NCBI GenBank assembly: GCA_039199225.1
Contig: JBCCSZ010000270.1
Coordinates: 1-10,746, forward strand
DNA from: JBCCSZ01 sp039199225
Lineage (GTDB): Bacteria; Bacteroidota; Bacteroidia; Chitinophagales; Saprospiraceae
DNA length: 10,746 nt
Direction: 5' to 3'
Shown here: positions 1-8,088 of the stretch, piece by piece
How the letters are laid out: each line of letters opens with the position of its first letter
Numbering within the stretch: position 1 is the stretch's first letter
The notes under the pieces: model-generated
Database searches by the model: none
What the model saw: only the letters and a program-made list of their open reading frames with translations
Told to the model about the DNA's origin: nothing
Position numbers and translations under genes: made by a program

Positions 1-2381
1 CTCAGATCGAAGTGGGTTGTGACGACCGTATTTTCTGTCGGTCCGTAATTATTGTAAATCGACAGCTTTGGCGATTTGGACAGAGATAAAACATCACCCC
101 CCGTTAGGATTTTCAAGTCTGGTAATGCACTGTCGCTTTCCGCCAATTCCTGGCAAACCAGTGGTGGTAAAAAGGTGTGGCTGATTTGGTTCTCGACAAA
201 AAACTGAATCAATTGATCCACTTGCAAACGCCATTCACTGTTGGCAATCGGCCAGAGCGAAGCGCCACATAGCAGATAAGGATAAATTTCCCAGGCGGAA
301 GCATCAAAGGCCACCCCGGCAAATAAGGTACCGCGGCTTGCAGCAGTCAGTCCATAAACATCCTGGTGCCAATAGCATAGATTAACCAATCCACCATGCT
401 CCACCATCACGCCCTTGGGCTGCCCTGTAGAGCCGGAGGTGTAAATGACGTACGCCAAATCAGAGGGCTTCCGCGCTATCAGTGGACGACTGCTGTCAAA
501 CTTAGTCTGATTTCGATAGACTTCCAAAAAGGCCGAATCAATGCTTGCTTTGCAACGACTATCTTGCTGGATGTGTCGAATGCGCTCCGCAGGATAAGCC
601 GAATCAATCGGCACATACGCACAAGCTGTTTTGAGCACAGCCAACAAGGAAACGATCAACCAATCGCTTCTTTCAAGTTGTATACTGATCAAATCTTCTT
701 TTTGAAGATCGTAGGTTGTCATTAGGAAGTGGGCCAGTTGATTGGCCTCCCGGTCCAGGGCTTCATAAGTCCAGGAACGTCCTTCAAACACAATGGCTGT
801 ATTCTTTGGATTCTTGTCCACCTGCGCTTCAAACAAGTCAACCAACGTCTTGTCCGTTGGATAGGCAGTTGGTGAAGGATTGAGTGTGTGCAGTAAATGC
901 TGTCTTTCTGCATCTGGTAAAAATTCAATGGAAGAAAGCTTTGCATTCGGATGGGCAACGATGCTGCGGAGAATGTTTTCGTAATAAGCAGCAAATCGCT
1001 CGATTGTCTTTTGCTCAAATAAATCAGTCGAAAACTCAAACTGTAATTGAAGCAATCCTCCAGACTCAACAGCCAGTAGCGACAAGTCAAATTTTGCAGT
1101 TTGTAATTCAGGACCACTACCCTCCGACGCATTAGCTGCTCCCTCTGCAAAATTTTCAAAAGTGAACAATACATCAAATAAAGGATTGCGGCTGGAATCG
1201 CGCACAATCTTCAATTCATCCACCATTTCTTCATACTGAAACAGTTGATTGGCAAAGCAATCAACAACTTTTGGTTGAAGCTTTTTTAAATAATCTAAGT
1301 ACGTCAAATCACCATCCAATGACATCCGAATGGGAATCGTATTGACAAAAAAGCCAATCATATACTCTAAGTCGGCATGCTGGCGACCGGATACAGGTGT
1401 TCCTACGACAAAGTCTTTTTGCCGCCCCAGCCGACTCAACATTATTTGAAAGGCAGACAGTAAAACTGTGTACACCGTCGAGCCAGAACGGCGGGCCAAG
1501 GACTTCAATTGAACATATAGGACCTTATCCGATTGCCGTTCAAATGTATCACCCGCGTAGGTCTTCACCTGCGGACGCTCATGGTCCTGCGGTAAATCCA
1601 GCACCGGAGGCAGGTCGGAAAATTCCGAACGCCAGAATTCTTTTTGTCGAGCCATCTCCTTTTGCTGCGCTTCGCCTTGCTGCCATTCTGCAAAATCCCG
1701 GTACTGCAAACGCAGTTGCGGCAATGACTGTCCTTTATACAAAGTCACAAAGTCGTGCAGCATAATATTATACGACAAGCCATCTGTGATGATGTGGTGC
1801 ATATCAATCATCAAGTAGTGCGCACCATCGGGCAATGTGACAATGGCAGCTCGCAACAACGGCCCTCGCTCCAAATCAAATGGCCGCACAAAGTCGTGGA
1901 ATACCCGATCGGTCGAAGTATCCGCTGTTGAATATTCAGAAACCGAGAAATCAAGTCGAGCATGAACTTTTTGCACAGGCTCGTCCTCCTGCAAATGAAA
2001 AGTCGTCCGCAGGATTTCATGCCGGTCGATCAACAGATTAAAAGCCTTCTCCAAGTTTACTTTGTCTGGTATGCCTTCGAAATGCTGAATCTGTGGCATG
2101 TTGTAGGCCAGTGACGAAGGGTTAAGCGTATGGAGAAAATACAAGCGTTTCTGTGCAGATGACAAAGCATAAAATGGCTTTTGGTCTACCGCAGGTATAC
2201 TCGTATAGGCCGCTCTATTGTCGAGATTGGCCAACAGATTGATGATTTCCTGTTTGTATTTTTTTAATGAAGATAAAAGGGTTGCAGACAAATTGCCATC
2301 CGGATCGTAGACATCCAATTTGCTGCCCCTCAACTTGACGGCGATGTTCAATTTCGCCAAAGTAGATAGTAATTCTTCCAT
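1..2381 (-). CDS. NRPS subunit (TubC-type docking, C, A[Leu]); 3' end outside window
   Basis: Extends a peptidyl chain by one residue, probably leucine, and continues beyond the left edge. I read 793 codons with no stop. Residues 1-53 form a TubC-type docking domain. A condensation domain follows at about 70-490: C1 motif SSAQKRLYFL at 74-83, active site HHIITDG at 195-201, IGFFVNTIPIR at 342-352 and RNPLFDVLF at 398-406. The motifs look like an ordinary LCL type. The A domain starts near 512: A3 loop YTSGSTGQPKG at 647-657, FDASAWEIY at 692-700 and YGPTENT at 779-785. It is cut off after A5. The specificity residues D693, A694, W697, F737, L759, G761, N778, V786 and V787 give DAWFLGNVV, the known leucine code of surfactin- and bacitracin-type modules; the tenth residue is outside the window. 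The ATG lies 5 bases after the stop of the upstream gene, with no Shine-Dalgarno, so translational coupling is likely. The docking domain begins right at this ATG, which supports the start. Confidence 0.96.
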   Translation of the reverse strand, partial: MEELLSTLAKLNIAVKLRGSKLDVYDPDGNLSATLLSSLKKYKQEIINLLANLDNRAAYTSIPAVDQKPFYALSSAQKRLYFLHTLNPSSLAYNMPQIQHFEGIPDKVNLEKAFNLLIDRHEILRTTFHLQEDEPVQKVHARLDFSVSEYSTADTSTDRVFHDFVRPFDLERGPLLRAAIVTLPDGAHYLMIDMHHIITDGLSYNIMLHDFVTLYKGQSLPQLRLQYRDFAEWQQGEAQQKEMARQKEFWRSEFSDLPPVLDLPQDHERPQVKTYAGDTFERQSDKVLYVQLKSLARRSGSTVYTVLLSAFQIMLSRLGRQKDFVVGTPVSGRQHADLEYMIGFFVNTIPIRMSLDGDLTYLDYLKKLQPKVVDCFANQLFQYEEMVDELKIVRDSSRNPLFDVLFTFENFAEGAANASEGSGPELQTAKFDLSLLAVESGGLLQLQFEFSTDLFEQKTIERFAAYYENILRSIVAHPNAKLSSIEFLPDAERQHLLHTLNPSPTAYPTDKTLVDLFEAQVDKNPKNTAIVFEGRSWTYEALDREANQLAHFLMTTYDLQKEDLISIQLERSDWLIVSLLAVLKTACAYVPIDSAYPAERIRHIQQDSRCKASIDSAFLEVYRNQTKFDSSRPLIARKPSDLAYVIYTSGSTGQPKGVMVEHGGLVNLCYWHQDVYGLTAASRGTLFAGVAFDASAWEIYPYLLCGASLWPIANSEWRLQVDQLIQFFVENQISHTFLPPLVCQELAESDSALPDLKILTGGDVLSLSKSPKLSIYNNYGPTENTVVTTHFDL
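2223..2381 (-). other. N-terminal TubC-type docking domain
   Basis: The first 53 residues of the leftmost gene look like the small TubC N-terminal docking fold. They show a short helix (EELLSTLAKLNI), a beta-hairpin with alternating charged and hydrophobic residues (VKLRGSKLDVYDPDG) and a closing helix rich in Lys, Leu and Ile (SATLLSSLKKYKQEIINLLA). This family is known to bind a short C-terminal peptide of the preceding megasynthase and so fixes subunit order. The natural partner is the C-terminus of the gene just upstream, which ends EEETSHVVTI beyond its last carrier domain. The fold is assigned from pattern alone; the pairing is inference from gene order. Confidence 0.82.
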
Positions 2382-2386
2382 TTGAT

Positions 2387-5300
2387 TTAAATTGTTACGA
2401 CGTGGGAGGTTTCCTCTTCGGCCTGCAGAACAACACCCAACAACAGAATGCTTCTGGCCAATTCACGAACGGTCGGTTTGCTAAAAATACTTTGCAGCTT
2501 GATCTTTACGCCAAACTCTTTTTCAATCCGGGAAACCAGCGTCACTGCCCGAAGGGAATGCCCACCCAATTCAAAGAAGCTCTTCGTTACGCTGATGACT
2601 TCGCGGTCAACCTTCAAAATCTCCGCCCAGATATCGACGACCTTTTCTTCGGTCGAATTGGCAGCAGCTACATGATCCGCACCAGCACGACGTTCTGGAA
2701 TCGGCAGGACTTTTTTATCTGCTTTGCCATTTGCGTTCAGTGGAATGTGGTCTAGCAATACACAGTGAGCCGGTTGCATGTAGGTAGGCAGAATCTCCGC
2801 TAGATGTTCTTTGAGTAGTTCCTCATCCAAAGAAACATCAGAGGTATAGTAAGCTACCAGGTATTTATTTTCCGACGCTCCCAAGGCGCAAACCACTGCT
2901 TGCTGAATGTCGGGATGGGCCAATAAATGGTATTCGATCTCACCCAGCTCAATCCGAAATCCACGAATTTTCACCTGATCGTCCGAACGTCCTAGAAATT
3001 CAATATTACCGTCTGGCAACCAGCGCGCCAAATCACCTGTCCGATACAGCCGTTCTCCCGCTTTAAAAGGATGTGCCACAAACTTTTCAGCCGTCAAGTC
3101 TGGTCGGTTCAAATAGCCCTTTGCCAAGCCGGCGCCTGCTAGGCACAACTCTCCAGCCATACCAATGGGAAGCAAGCCATTAGCGGCATCGAGAATGTAC
3201 ACTTCGCGATTGGCGATGGGACGTCCGATGGGTAAATTGCGGTGGCTTGATTCAATTTTGTAGTAGGTCGCACAGACTGTACTTTCCGTTGGTCCGTAGG
3301 TGTTGTACAAGTCAAACTGCCCCATCAAGCGATCGACATATTCAAACTTGAGGCTGTCTCCTCCGCTGATCAACACGCGCAGGGACAATTGGTATTCGTG
3401 GATGTGGTCGTTCAGATAAGCAACCGCAAAAGGGTTGGTACTCAGCAGACTGACTTTCTCTTTTACACACAAGTCGAAAAGCCCTTCCAAGTCGCGCCGG
3501 TCCTCCACAACGATCAATGTTCCGCCAGCAGTGAGTATGGGAAAGATTTCTTCGATGGAAGTATCAAAGGAAATACTGGCTTGTTGCAGCATGCTGTCTT
3601 CCGCTGTCATTTGGAAGTAATCGCGGGCCGTTTGAGCATAATCAGCCAGCGCACTGTGTTGAATCAGGACACCCTTGGGACGCCCTGTAGAGCCCGAAGT
3701 ATAAATCACGTAGGCCAAATCCTCCTGAGCAATCGCGGGCAAGTCTGCTCTTACATCAAAGTCTGCCTCTCTGTAAAGATACAACCATCGATCGTCGATC
3801 ATCAAACGGCATTGGCTGTCTTCCAGAATGGCGGCAATGCGCTCCTCCGGATATTCGATGTCCATCGGAATGTAGGCAGCACCACTTTTCAGCACACCCA
3901 GGATGGCGACGATCAACCACTCACTCCGACTCAGATGAATACCGACCAAAGTATCGGTTTGCACCTCATGGACTACCTTCAGATACAAGGCCAATCGATT
4001 GGACTGTTCCTCCAACTCCCGGTACGTCAAACGCTGTTGTCCAAATACCAAAGCTATCTGATCGGGTCGCTCTGCTACTTGCTTTGCAAACAGGTCCAAC
4101 ACATTTTGATTGGATGGATAGGCGGTTCTTGTATCGTTGAAGGTTTGCAGCAGCAGCTTTTGCTCTTCTGTAGATAAGTAGTTTACAGCAGCGACTTGCT
4201 TTTCCGGCTGCACCAATAAAGCTGCAAGTATTTGCCGGAAATGTTGCATCATCTTTTCGATGGTTGCTCGCTCGTAGATGTCGGTATTGTAGTTGATGTG
4301 GAAGGTCAAAAAGGCACCGATGTCTACCAAATCAATTTCCAAATCAAATCGTGAAAAAGTCTTTCCAGCATCGTATATCTTCACCACTTCCTCTGGTTTC
4401 AGCTGGGTGGCATCCACTTTTTCAGTGGCCGTCTGTAATTCCAGCATGACATCAAACAAGGCACTCCTACTGGTATCTCTTTGCAAGTTCAAATCTTCCA
4501 CTAAGCGGTCAAAAGGATAATCCTGATGCGTATAAGCAGCCGTCGCGGTGGCCTTCACCCGCTGATAAAAATCAACAAAGCTATCCGTTGGTTGTATTTG
4601 ATTGCGGAACGCCAGTGTATTGATGTAGCAACCAATTTGGTTTTCCAACTCCAAAAGATTTCTACCGGCAATCGGAGAGGCGATAATGAGATCGTCTTGC
4701 CCACTGTAGCGATACAACAAGACATTCCAGGCCGCCAACAAAGTCATAAAAAGGCTTCCCCCCTGCCGCTGGTTAAAGTCCCTCAACTGTTGGGTCGTTT
4801 CCGGGGAGATAAACGTACGCAGCGTGTGGCCATTATTGGTCTTGACTTTTGGCCGTGCTTGCTGCCCAGGTAGGTCCAAAACTGGCAATACACCCGAGAA
4901 TTGATTCAGCCAATAAGCTTTGTGTTGTTCTGCCAACACACCAGAAAGTTGCTTCTGTTGCCAACTAGCGTAGTCCTTGTATTGGAAAGGCAGCTTGGGT
5001 AAAGATGGCGGAACAGCTCGCTGGTAGCTTTCGTAATAAGCCAGCACATCTTTGGCCAACACACCCAACGACCAACCATCGCTGATGATGTGGTGCATGT
5101 TGTAATAAAACTGGTAGTGGTCATCGGCCATTTGGAACAAACAGGCTCGCAACAAAGGACCTTTTTCGAGATCAAAAGCTTTGTAGTAATCTTCCTGCAG
5201 ATAAGCCTCCAATTGTTGTGACGGATTTTCAGCTGCTCGAAGATCGATGACCGCTACTTGGAAGCCCAATTGCTCCCTCGTCTGGATTTTTTGACGAACG

Positions 5301-8044
5301 CTTCCATTTGCTTCTTCTACAAAAACAGTCCGAAGAATTTCGTGCCGATCGATGACAGCATGGATGGCTTTTTTGAAAAGCGTCGGATCGTATGCCCCTT
5401 TCAATTCGGTCGTGTTGGGAATATTGTAAGCCAGCGAACCTTCATCAAATTGGCTGAGAATCCACATCCGACGTTGCGCATCAGAAATCGGATAGCTCTC
5501 TTGAATGGGCGCAAGTGAAACCTTTGGATGAGCGGCATGGGCTTTTGGAGAAATCGGCTGAACCTTTGAAAGCTTGGTTTTTTCTGGAGCGACAGTAGCC
5601 CGACGGCCAATTTGCTCAGCTTCCAAAAAGGCCGCCATCTCCGCAGGCGTACCATTGTCAAACAAAACGTCCAACTCAAAATCTCCTTCAAAAAGTTCGT
5701 TCAGGCGATTGACCAATCTTTGACCGTTGAGCGAATGCCCTCCGATTTCAAAGAAATCATCTTGTTCGGCAACTTCCATTTTTAGAACCTCCTCCCATAG
5801 CTTTTGCATCTGCACCACCAAGGGTAAATCGGATTGTATCTCGCCCGAATCACTGGCAGCCGAGGCAGTCACCTCTGGATATTGAGTAGCTGGATGGAAG
5901 GGATCATCGACGGTGCGCAACCAACAACGCGTCTTGTCAAAAACGTAGGTCGGAAGAACACAGCGCGGCTGCTCCATACCTTCATACAGCTTACGAACAT
6001 CTACTTTAAAGTCTATCTCTGCCAAACATTCCACACAGTCGTGGAGGGCGCCTTTGGGATCGTAGCCAAAGTGATTGAAATGACAAAGACCATTCTCCGC
6101 CAGTTCTTCAAACACCTCCGCCAACACATCCTTATAGCCCATGCTGACAAAGCGGATTTTCTCTCGACTGTTTTTGATAAGCTTCAAGGCTTTCTCTCGA
6201 AAAACCACCTTTGATCTTTTGGTCACCGGCGCTTCGGAAGCTTTTTCCAGGGCTTGCTCCAAGGTCATTTCATCTTTCAATACCTTGATGAGCAATTTAC
6301 CTATCCCTTGGCCGATCATATCCGGAACAGTCACTCCAGAGGCAACGAGCCGCTCATAGAAAGCATACTGTAAGAGCAGCGAGCGACCAGCAGCAGATTG
6401 GTTTTGCAGCTTGCGAATATTCAATGCCGGCACTTGCTTTTTCAATAGTGCTATTTCCTGCTCTTCCATCAGTTTGGCATCGTCGAAAAGCAAAATGATT
6501 CGCTCGTCGCTGGTGGTTTGCTGTACTTTCCCAGGATCAAATCCATTAAGCTTTTCCAACAGCTCTGCTTTTGAAGTAGCGGATACCAGATAACGCAAAT
6601 CATACCAATCGCGGGAAGTATTCAAACTATTCGAAAGCATGGAAAGGGAGGCATCGGTTTGTTTGGCAAAGCTTGCAAACGACCTTACGTAGTTGGTCAA
6701 GCTGCTCATTGACTTTGCACTAAAGCAGAAAAAATGCTGACTAGAATTATTCTCTACCCTTTCCTCTTCCGCTCTATCCGAAGGATGATCTTCTAAAATA
6801 ATGTGGACATTGGTTCCCATCAAACCAAAGGAGCTGACACCTGCAATTTTTCGCTCCGAACGTCCAACCTCCTCCCAAGACATGGGCTCGGTCAATACCT
6901 TTACCCGGGCCGCCTCAAAATCAATCAGTTCATTATACGGCAAGGCATTCACCGATGGGAAAAGTATGTTTTCCTTAAAAGACAACAGGACTTTGATGAC
7001 ACCGACCAACCCAGCCGCACTATCGGTATGCCCAACATTGGACTTTACCGCTGAAAGATACAGGCGCTCCTCTTCCTTGAGATGTACACCATAAGATTCA
7101 GACAAACCTTCAATTTCTATTGGGTCACCCAACTTAGTACCCGTGCCATGTGCTTCCACAAAAGCAACCTCGCGCGGATCGACGTCTGCATGGCGCAAAG
7201 CTTTTTGAATGGCCAACTGCTGAGACTCACTGCTGGGCGCCGTAATGCTGGAAGACAGGGCGCCATCCTGATTCAGTCCAAACCCCTTGATAACCCCATG
7301 GATGTTGTCCCCATCTGCAAGCGCCTTGTCAAGGTCCTTGAGCAATACACAAGCCACCACCTCACCGGGAAGTGTCCCGTCCGCTTGGGTAGAGAAAGGA
7401 CTACATTGCTGACTCAAGGATTCAATGCCCATCGACACTTCATCGTTGAGCAGTGGCGGAAAGACAAAAATGTTGACACCACAAACCAAGGCCAGGTCGG
7501 TTTGCTCCAAAGTCAAATCCTTACAAGCCAAGCTCAGAGCCGTCAAGGTCGACGAGCAGGTGGTATCCACACTCATCGCCGCACCACGCAAATCGAAAAA
7601 GCGCGAAATCCGACTGGCATTGATCGACTTCATATTCCCAGCGATCAAGGAAGGGGAAGCTTTGCGTGCCAAGTTGAAATAGTCCGTTGGTGCATCTCCG
7701 ACATAGACCGAGGTATTAGAACCTTTGAGATCCGAAGGTCGGTAGTGGGCTTTTTCAAACGTCTTGTACGCCTCCTGCAACAACAACCTTTGATGGGGCG
7801 TAATCTCTTCCGCTTCACCCAGTGAAATATTAAAAAAGCGGTGATCAAAAAAAGTGATCTCCTCCAAATAACCAGATTTGGAATAGGAAGCATCCCTTGG
7901 AATGGTCGTTTCCAATAAGCGCTTTTCCGATAAAAGATCAATGGTGGTCTTTCCCGTTTTCAGATTTTGGGCAAAAGCTTCAACCGAATCTGCCCCTGGG
8001 AAAATCCCTGAATAAGCGATAATGGCTATATCCTTTATTTTCAT
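2387..8044 (-). CDS. Hybrid PKS-NRPS: KS, degenerate AT, T, C, A (Lys?), T
   Basis: Complete 1885-residue megasynthase that would add one C2 ketide unit and one amino acid. Ketosynthase 1-420 has catalytic C163 (VDTTCSS), H299 (HGTGT) and H339 (KSNVGHT). A KS-AT linker at about 436-505 leads to an AT remnant (514-710) without the catalytic serine, closed by a post-AT linker motif LPTYVFD (697-703). The first carrier domain is at about 742-812 with S771 in GGHS, followed by a basic Lys/Pro/Ala-rich linker. The C domain (849-1295) has HHIISDG at 984-990. The A domain (1312-1790) has A3 YTSGSTGRPKG at 1448-1458 and A10 K1774. The second carrier domain has S1830. No KR, DH, ER, MT, E or TE is present, so the beta-keto group should survive. 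Specificity residues D1494, T1495, E1498, S1535, I1559, G1561, T1582, V1590, C1591 and K1774 give DTESIGTVCK, which I recall as 8/10 identical to the lysine code DAESIGSVCK of bacitracin synthetase BacB. Lys is therefore a moderate call. The KS starts at residue 5, and an in-frame TGA at 8096-8098 bounds the start. Confidence 0.97.
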   Translation of the reverse strand: MKIKDIAIIAYSGIFPGADSVEAFAQNLKTGKTTIDLLSEKRLLETTIPRDASYSKSGYLEEITFFDHRFFNISLGEAEEITPHQRLLLQEAYKTFEKAHYRPSDLKGSNTSVYVGDAPTDYFNLARKASPSLIAGNMKSINASRISRFFDLRGAAMSVDTTCSSTLTALSLACKDLTLEQTDLALVCGVNIFVFPPLLNDEVSMGIESLSQQCSPFSTQADGTLPGEVVACVLLKDLDKALADGDNIHGVIKGFGLNQDGALSSSITAPSSESQQLAIQKALRHADVDPREVAFVEAHGTGTKLGDPIEIEGLSESYGVHLKEEERLYLSAVKSNVGHTDSAAGLVGVIKVLLSFKENILFPSVNALPYNELIDFEAARVKVLTEPMSWEEVGRSERKIAGVSSFGLMGTNVHIILEDHPSDRAEEERVENNSSQHFFCFSAKSMSSLTNYVRSFASFAKQTDASLSMLSNSLNTSRDWYDLRYLVSATSKAELLEKLNGFDPGKVQQTTSDERIILLFDDAKLMEEQEIALLKKQVPALNIRKLQNQSAAGRSLLLQYAFYERLVASGVTVPDMIGQGIGKLLIKVLKDEMTLEQALEKASEAPVTKRSKVVFREKALKLIKNSREKIRFVSMGYKDVLAEVFEELAENGLCHFNHFGYDPKGALHDCVECLAEIDFKVDVRKLYEGMEQPRCVLPTYVFDKTRCWLRTVDDPFHPATQYPEVTASAASDSGEIQSDLPLVVQMQKLWEEVLKMEVAEQDDFFEIGGHSLNGQRLVNRLNELFEGDFELDVLFDNGTPAEMAAFLEAEQIGRRATVAPEKTKLSKVQPISPKAHAAHPKVSLAPIQESYPISDAQRRMWILSQFDEGSLAYNIPNTTELKGAYDPTLFKKAIHAVIDRHEILRTVFVEEANGSVRQKIQTREQLGFQVAVIDLRAAENPSQQLEAYLQEDYYKAFDLEKGPLLRACLFQMADDHYQFYYNMHHIISDGWSLGVLAKDVLAYYESYQRAVPPSLPKLPFQYKDYASWQQKQLSGVLAEQHKAYWLNQFSGVLPVLDLPGQQARPKVKTNNGHTLRTFISPETTQQLRDFNQRQGGSLFMTLLAAWNVLLYRYSGQDDLIIASPIAGRNLLELENQIGCYINTLAFRNQIQPTDSFVDFYQRVKATATAAYTHQDYPFDRLVEDLNLQRDTSRSALFDVMLELQTATEKVDATQLKPEEVVKIYDAGKTFSRFDLEIDLVDIGAFLTFHINYNTDIYERATIEKMMQHFRQILAALLVQPEKQVAAVNYLSTEEQKLLLQTFNDTRTAYPSNQNVLDLFAKQVAERPDQIALVFGQQRLTYRELEEQSNRLALYLKVVHEVQTDTLVGIHLSRSEWLIVAILGVLKSGAAYIPMDIEYPEERIAAILEDSQCRLMIDDRWLYLYREADFDVRADLPAIAQEDLAYVIYTSGSTGRPKGVLIQHSALADYAQTARDYFQMTAEDSMLQQASISFDTSIEEIFPILTAGGTLIVVEDRRDLEGLFDLCVKEKVSLLSTNPFAVAYLNDHIHEYQLSLRVLISGGDSLKFEYVDRLMGQFDLYNTYGPTESTVCATYYKIESSHRNLPIGRPIANREVYILDAANGLLPIGMAGELCLAGAGLAKGYLNRPDLTAEKFVAHPFKAGERLYRTGDLARWLPDGNIEFLGRSDDQVKIRGFRIELGEIEYHLLAHPDIQQAVVCALGASENKYLVAYYTSDVSLDEELLKEHLAEILPTYMQPAHCVLLDHIPLNANGKADKKVLPIPERRAGADHVAAANSTEEKVVDIWAEILKVDREVISVTKSFFELGGHSLRAVTLVSRIEKEFGVKIKLQSIFSKPTVRELARSILLLGVVLQAEEETSHVVTI
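5915..6505 (-). other. Degenerate acyltransferase (AT) remnant inside the PKS module
   Basis: Residues 514-710 of the hybrid gene sit where a cis-AT normally lies, but span about 200 residues against roughly 300 or more for an AT plus linker. The start (ERIILLFDD) resembles the usual AT opening strand. The stretch LLLQYAFYERLVASGVTVPD at 556-575 matches the helix and strand before the nucleophile elbow. The elbow itself, normally GHSxG, reads GQGIG at 578-582, so both the histidine and the nucleophilic serine are gone. The following part with the small subdomain and the substrate-selectivity motif is largely missing. The tail (about 629-710) again resembles the AT C-terminal end and the post-AT linker, ending LPTYVFD. 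It cannot load malonyl by itself and may serve as a structural or docking platform for a trans-AT. Confidence 0.75.
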
Positions 8045-8088
8045 AATGGTTGAGGGTTTGTCAAGAATGAAACTGCGGAGAGCAGCTT
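8045..8088 (-). other. 44-base spacer between the two NRPS/PKS genes
   Basis: This is the only non-coding gap above a few bases. There is no purine-rich Shine-Dalgarno in front of the ATG at 8044; the preceding bases are CCTCAACCATT. A TTGACA hexamer (8058-8063) has no -10 partner before the start codon. A 4-bp CTGC/GCAG stem is too weak for a terminator. The spacer therefore looks like an operon-internal gap without its own promoter or terminator. The next gap (2382-2386) is only 5 bases. Confidence 0.7.

Noticed and set aside
411..461. A 51-base segment repeated at 3671-3721 (about 8 mismatches) and, more loosely, at 9376-9426
   Set aside because: All three copies encode the A3 P-loop (YTSGSTGxPKG), so protein conservation explains the similarity. 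It could be a recombination site between modules but is not a separate repeat element.
722..1207. Minus-strand open frame of 161 codons in another frame
   Set aside because: It overlaps the NRPS frame that I translated without interruption from 2381 to the left edge with intact C and A motifs.
3389..4177. Plus-strand open frame of 262 codons
   Set aside because: It lies wholly antisense to the middle A domain, whose motifs are continuous on the minus strand. The translated plus-strand product has no recognisable domain and no start context.
7082..7825. Plus-strand open frame of 247 codons
   Set aside because: It is antisense to the KS active-site region and is explained by the codon bias of the real gene.
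8058..8063. TTGACA hexamer (minus strand) as a -35 promoter element
   Set aside because: Only 13 bases separate it from the ATG and no -10 box follows. Chance occurrence in an operon spacer is more likely.
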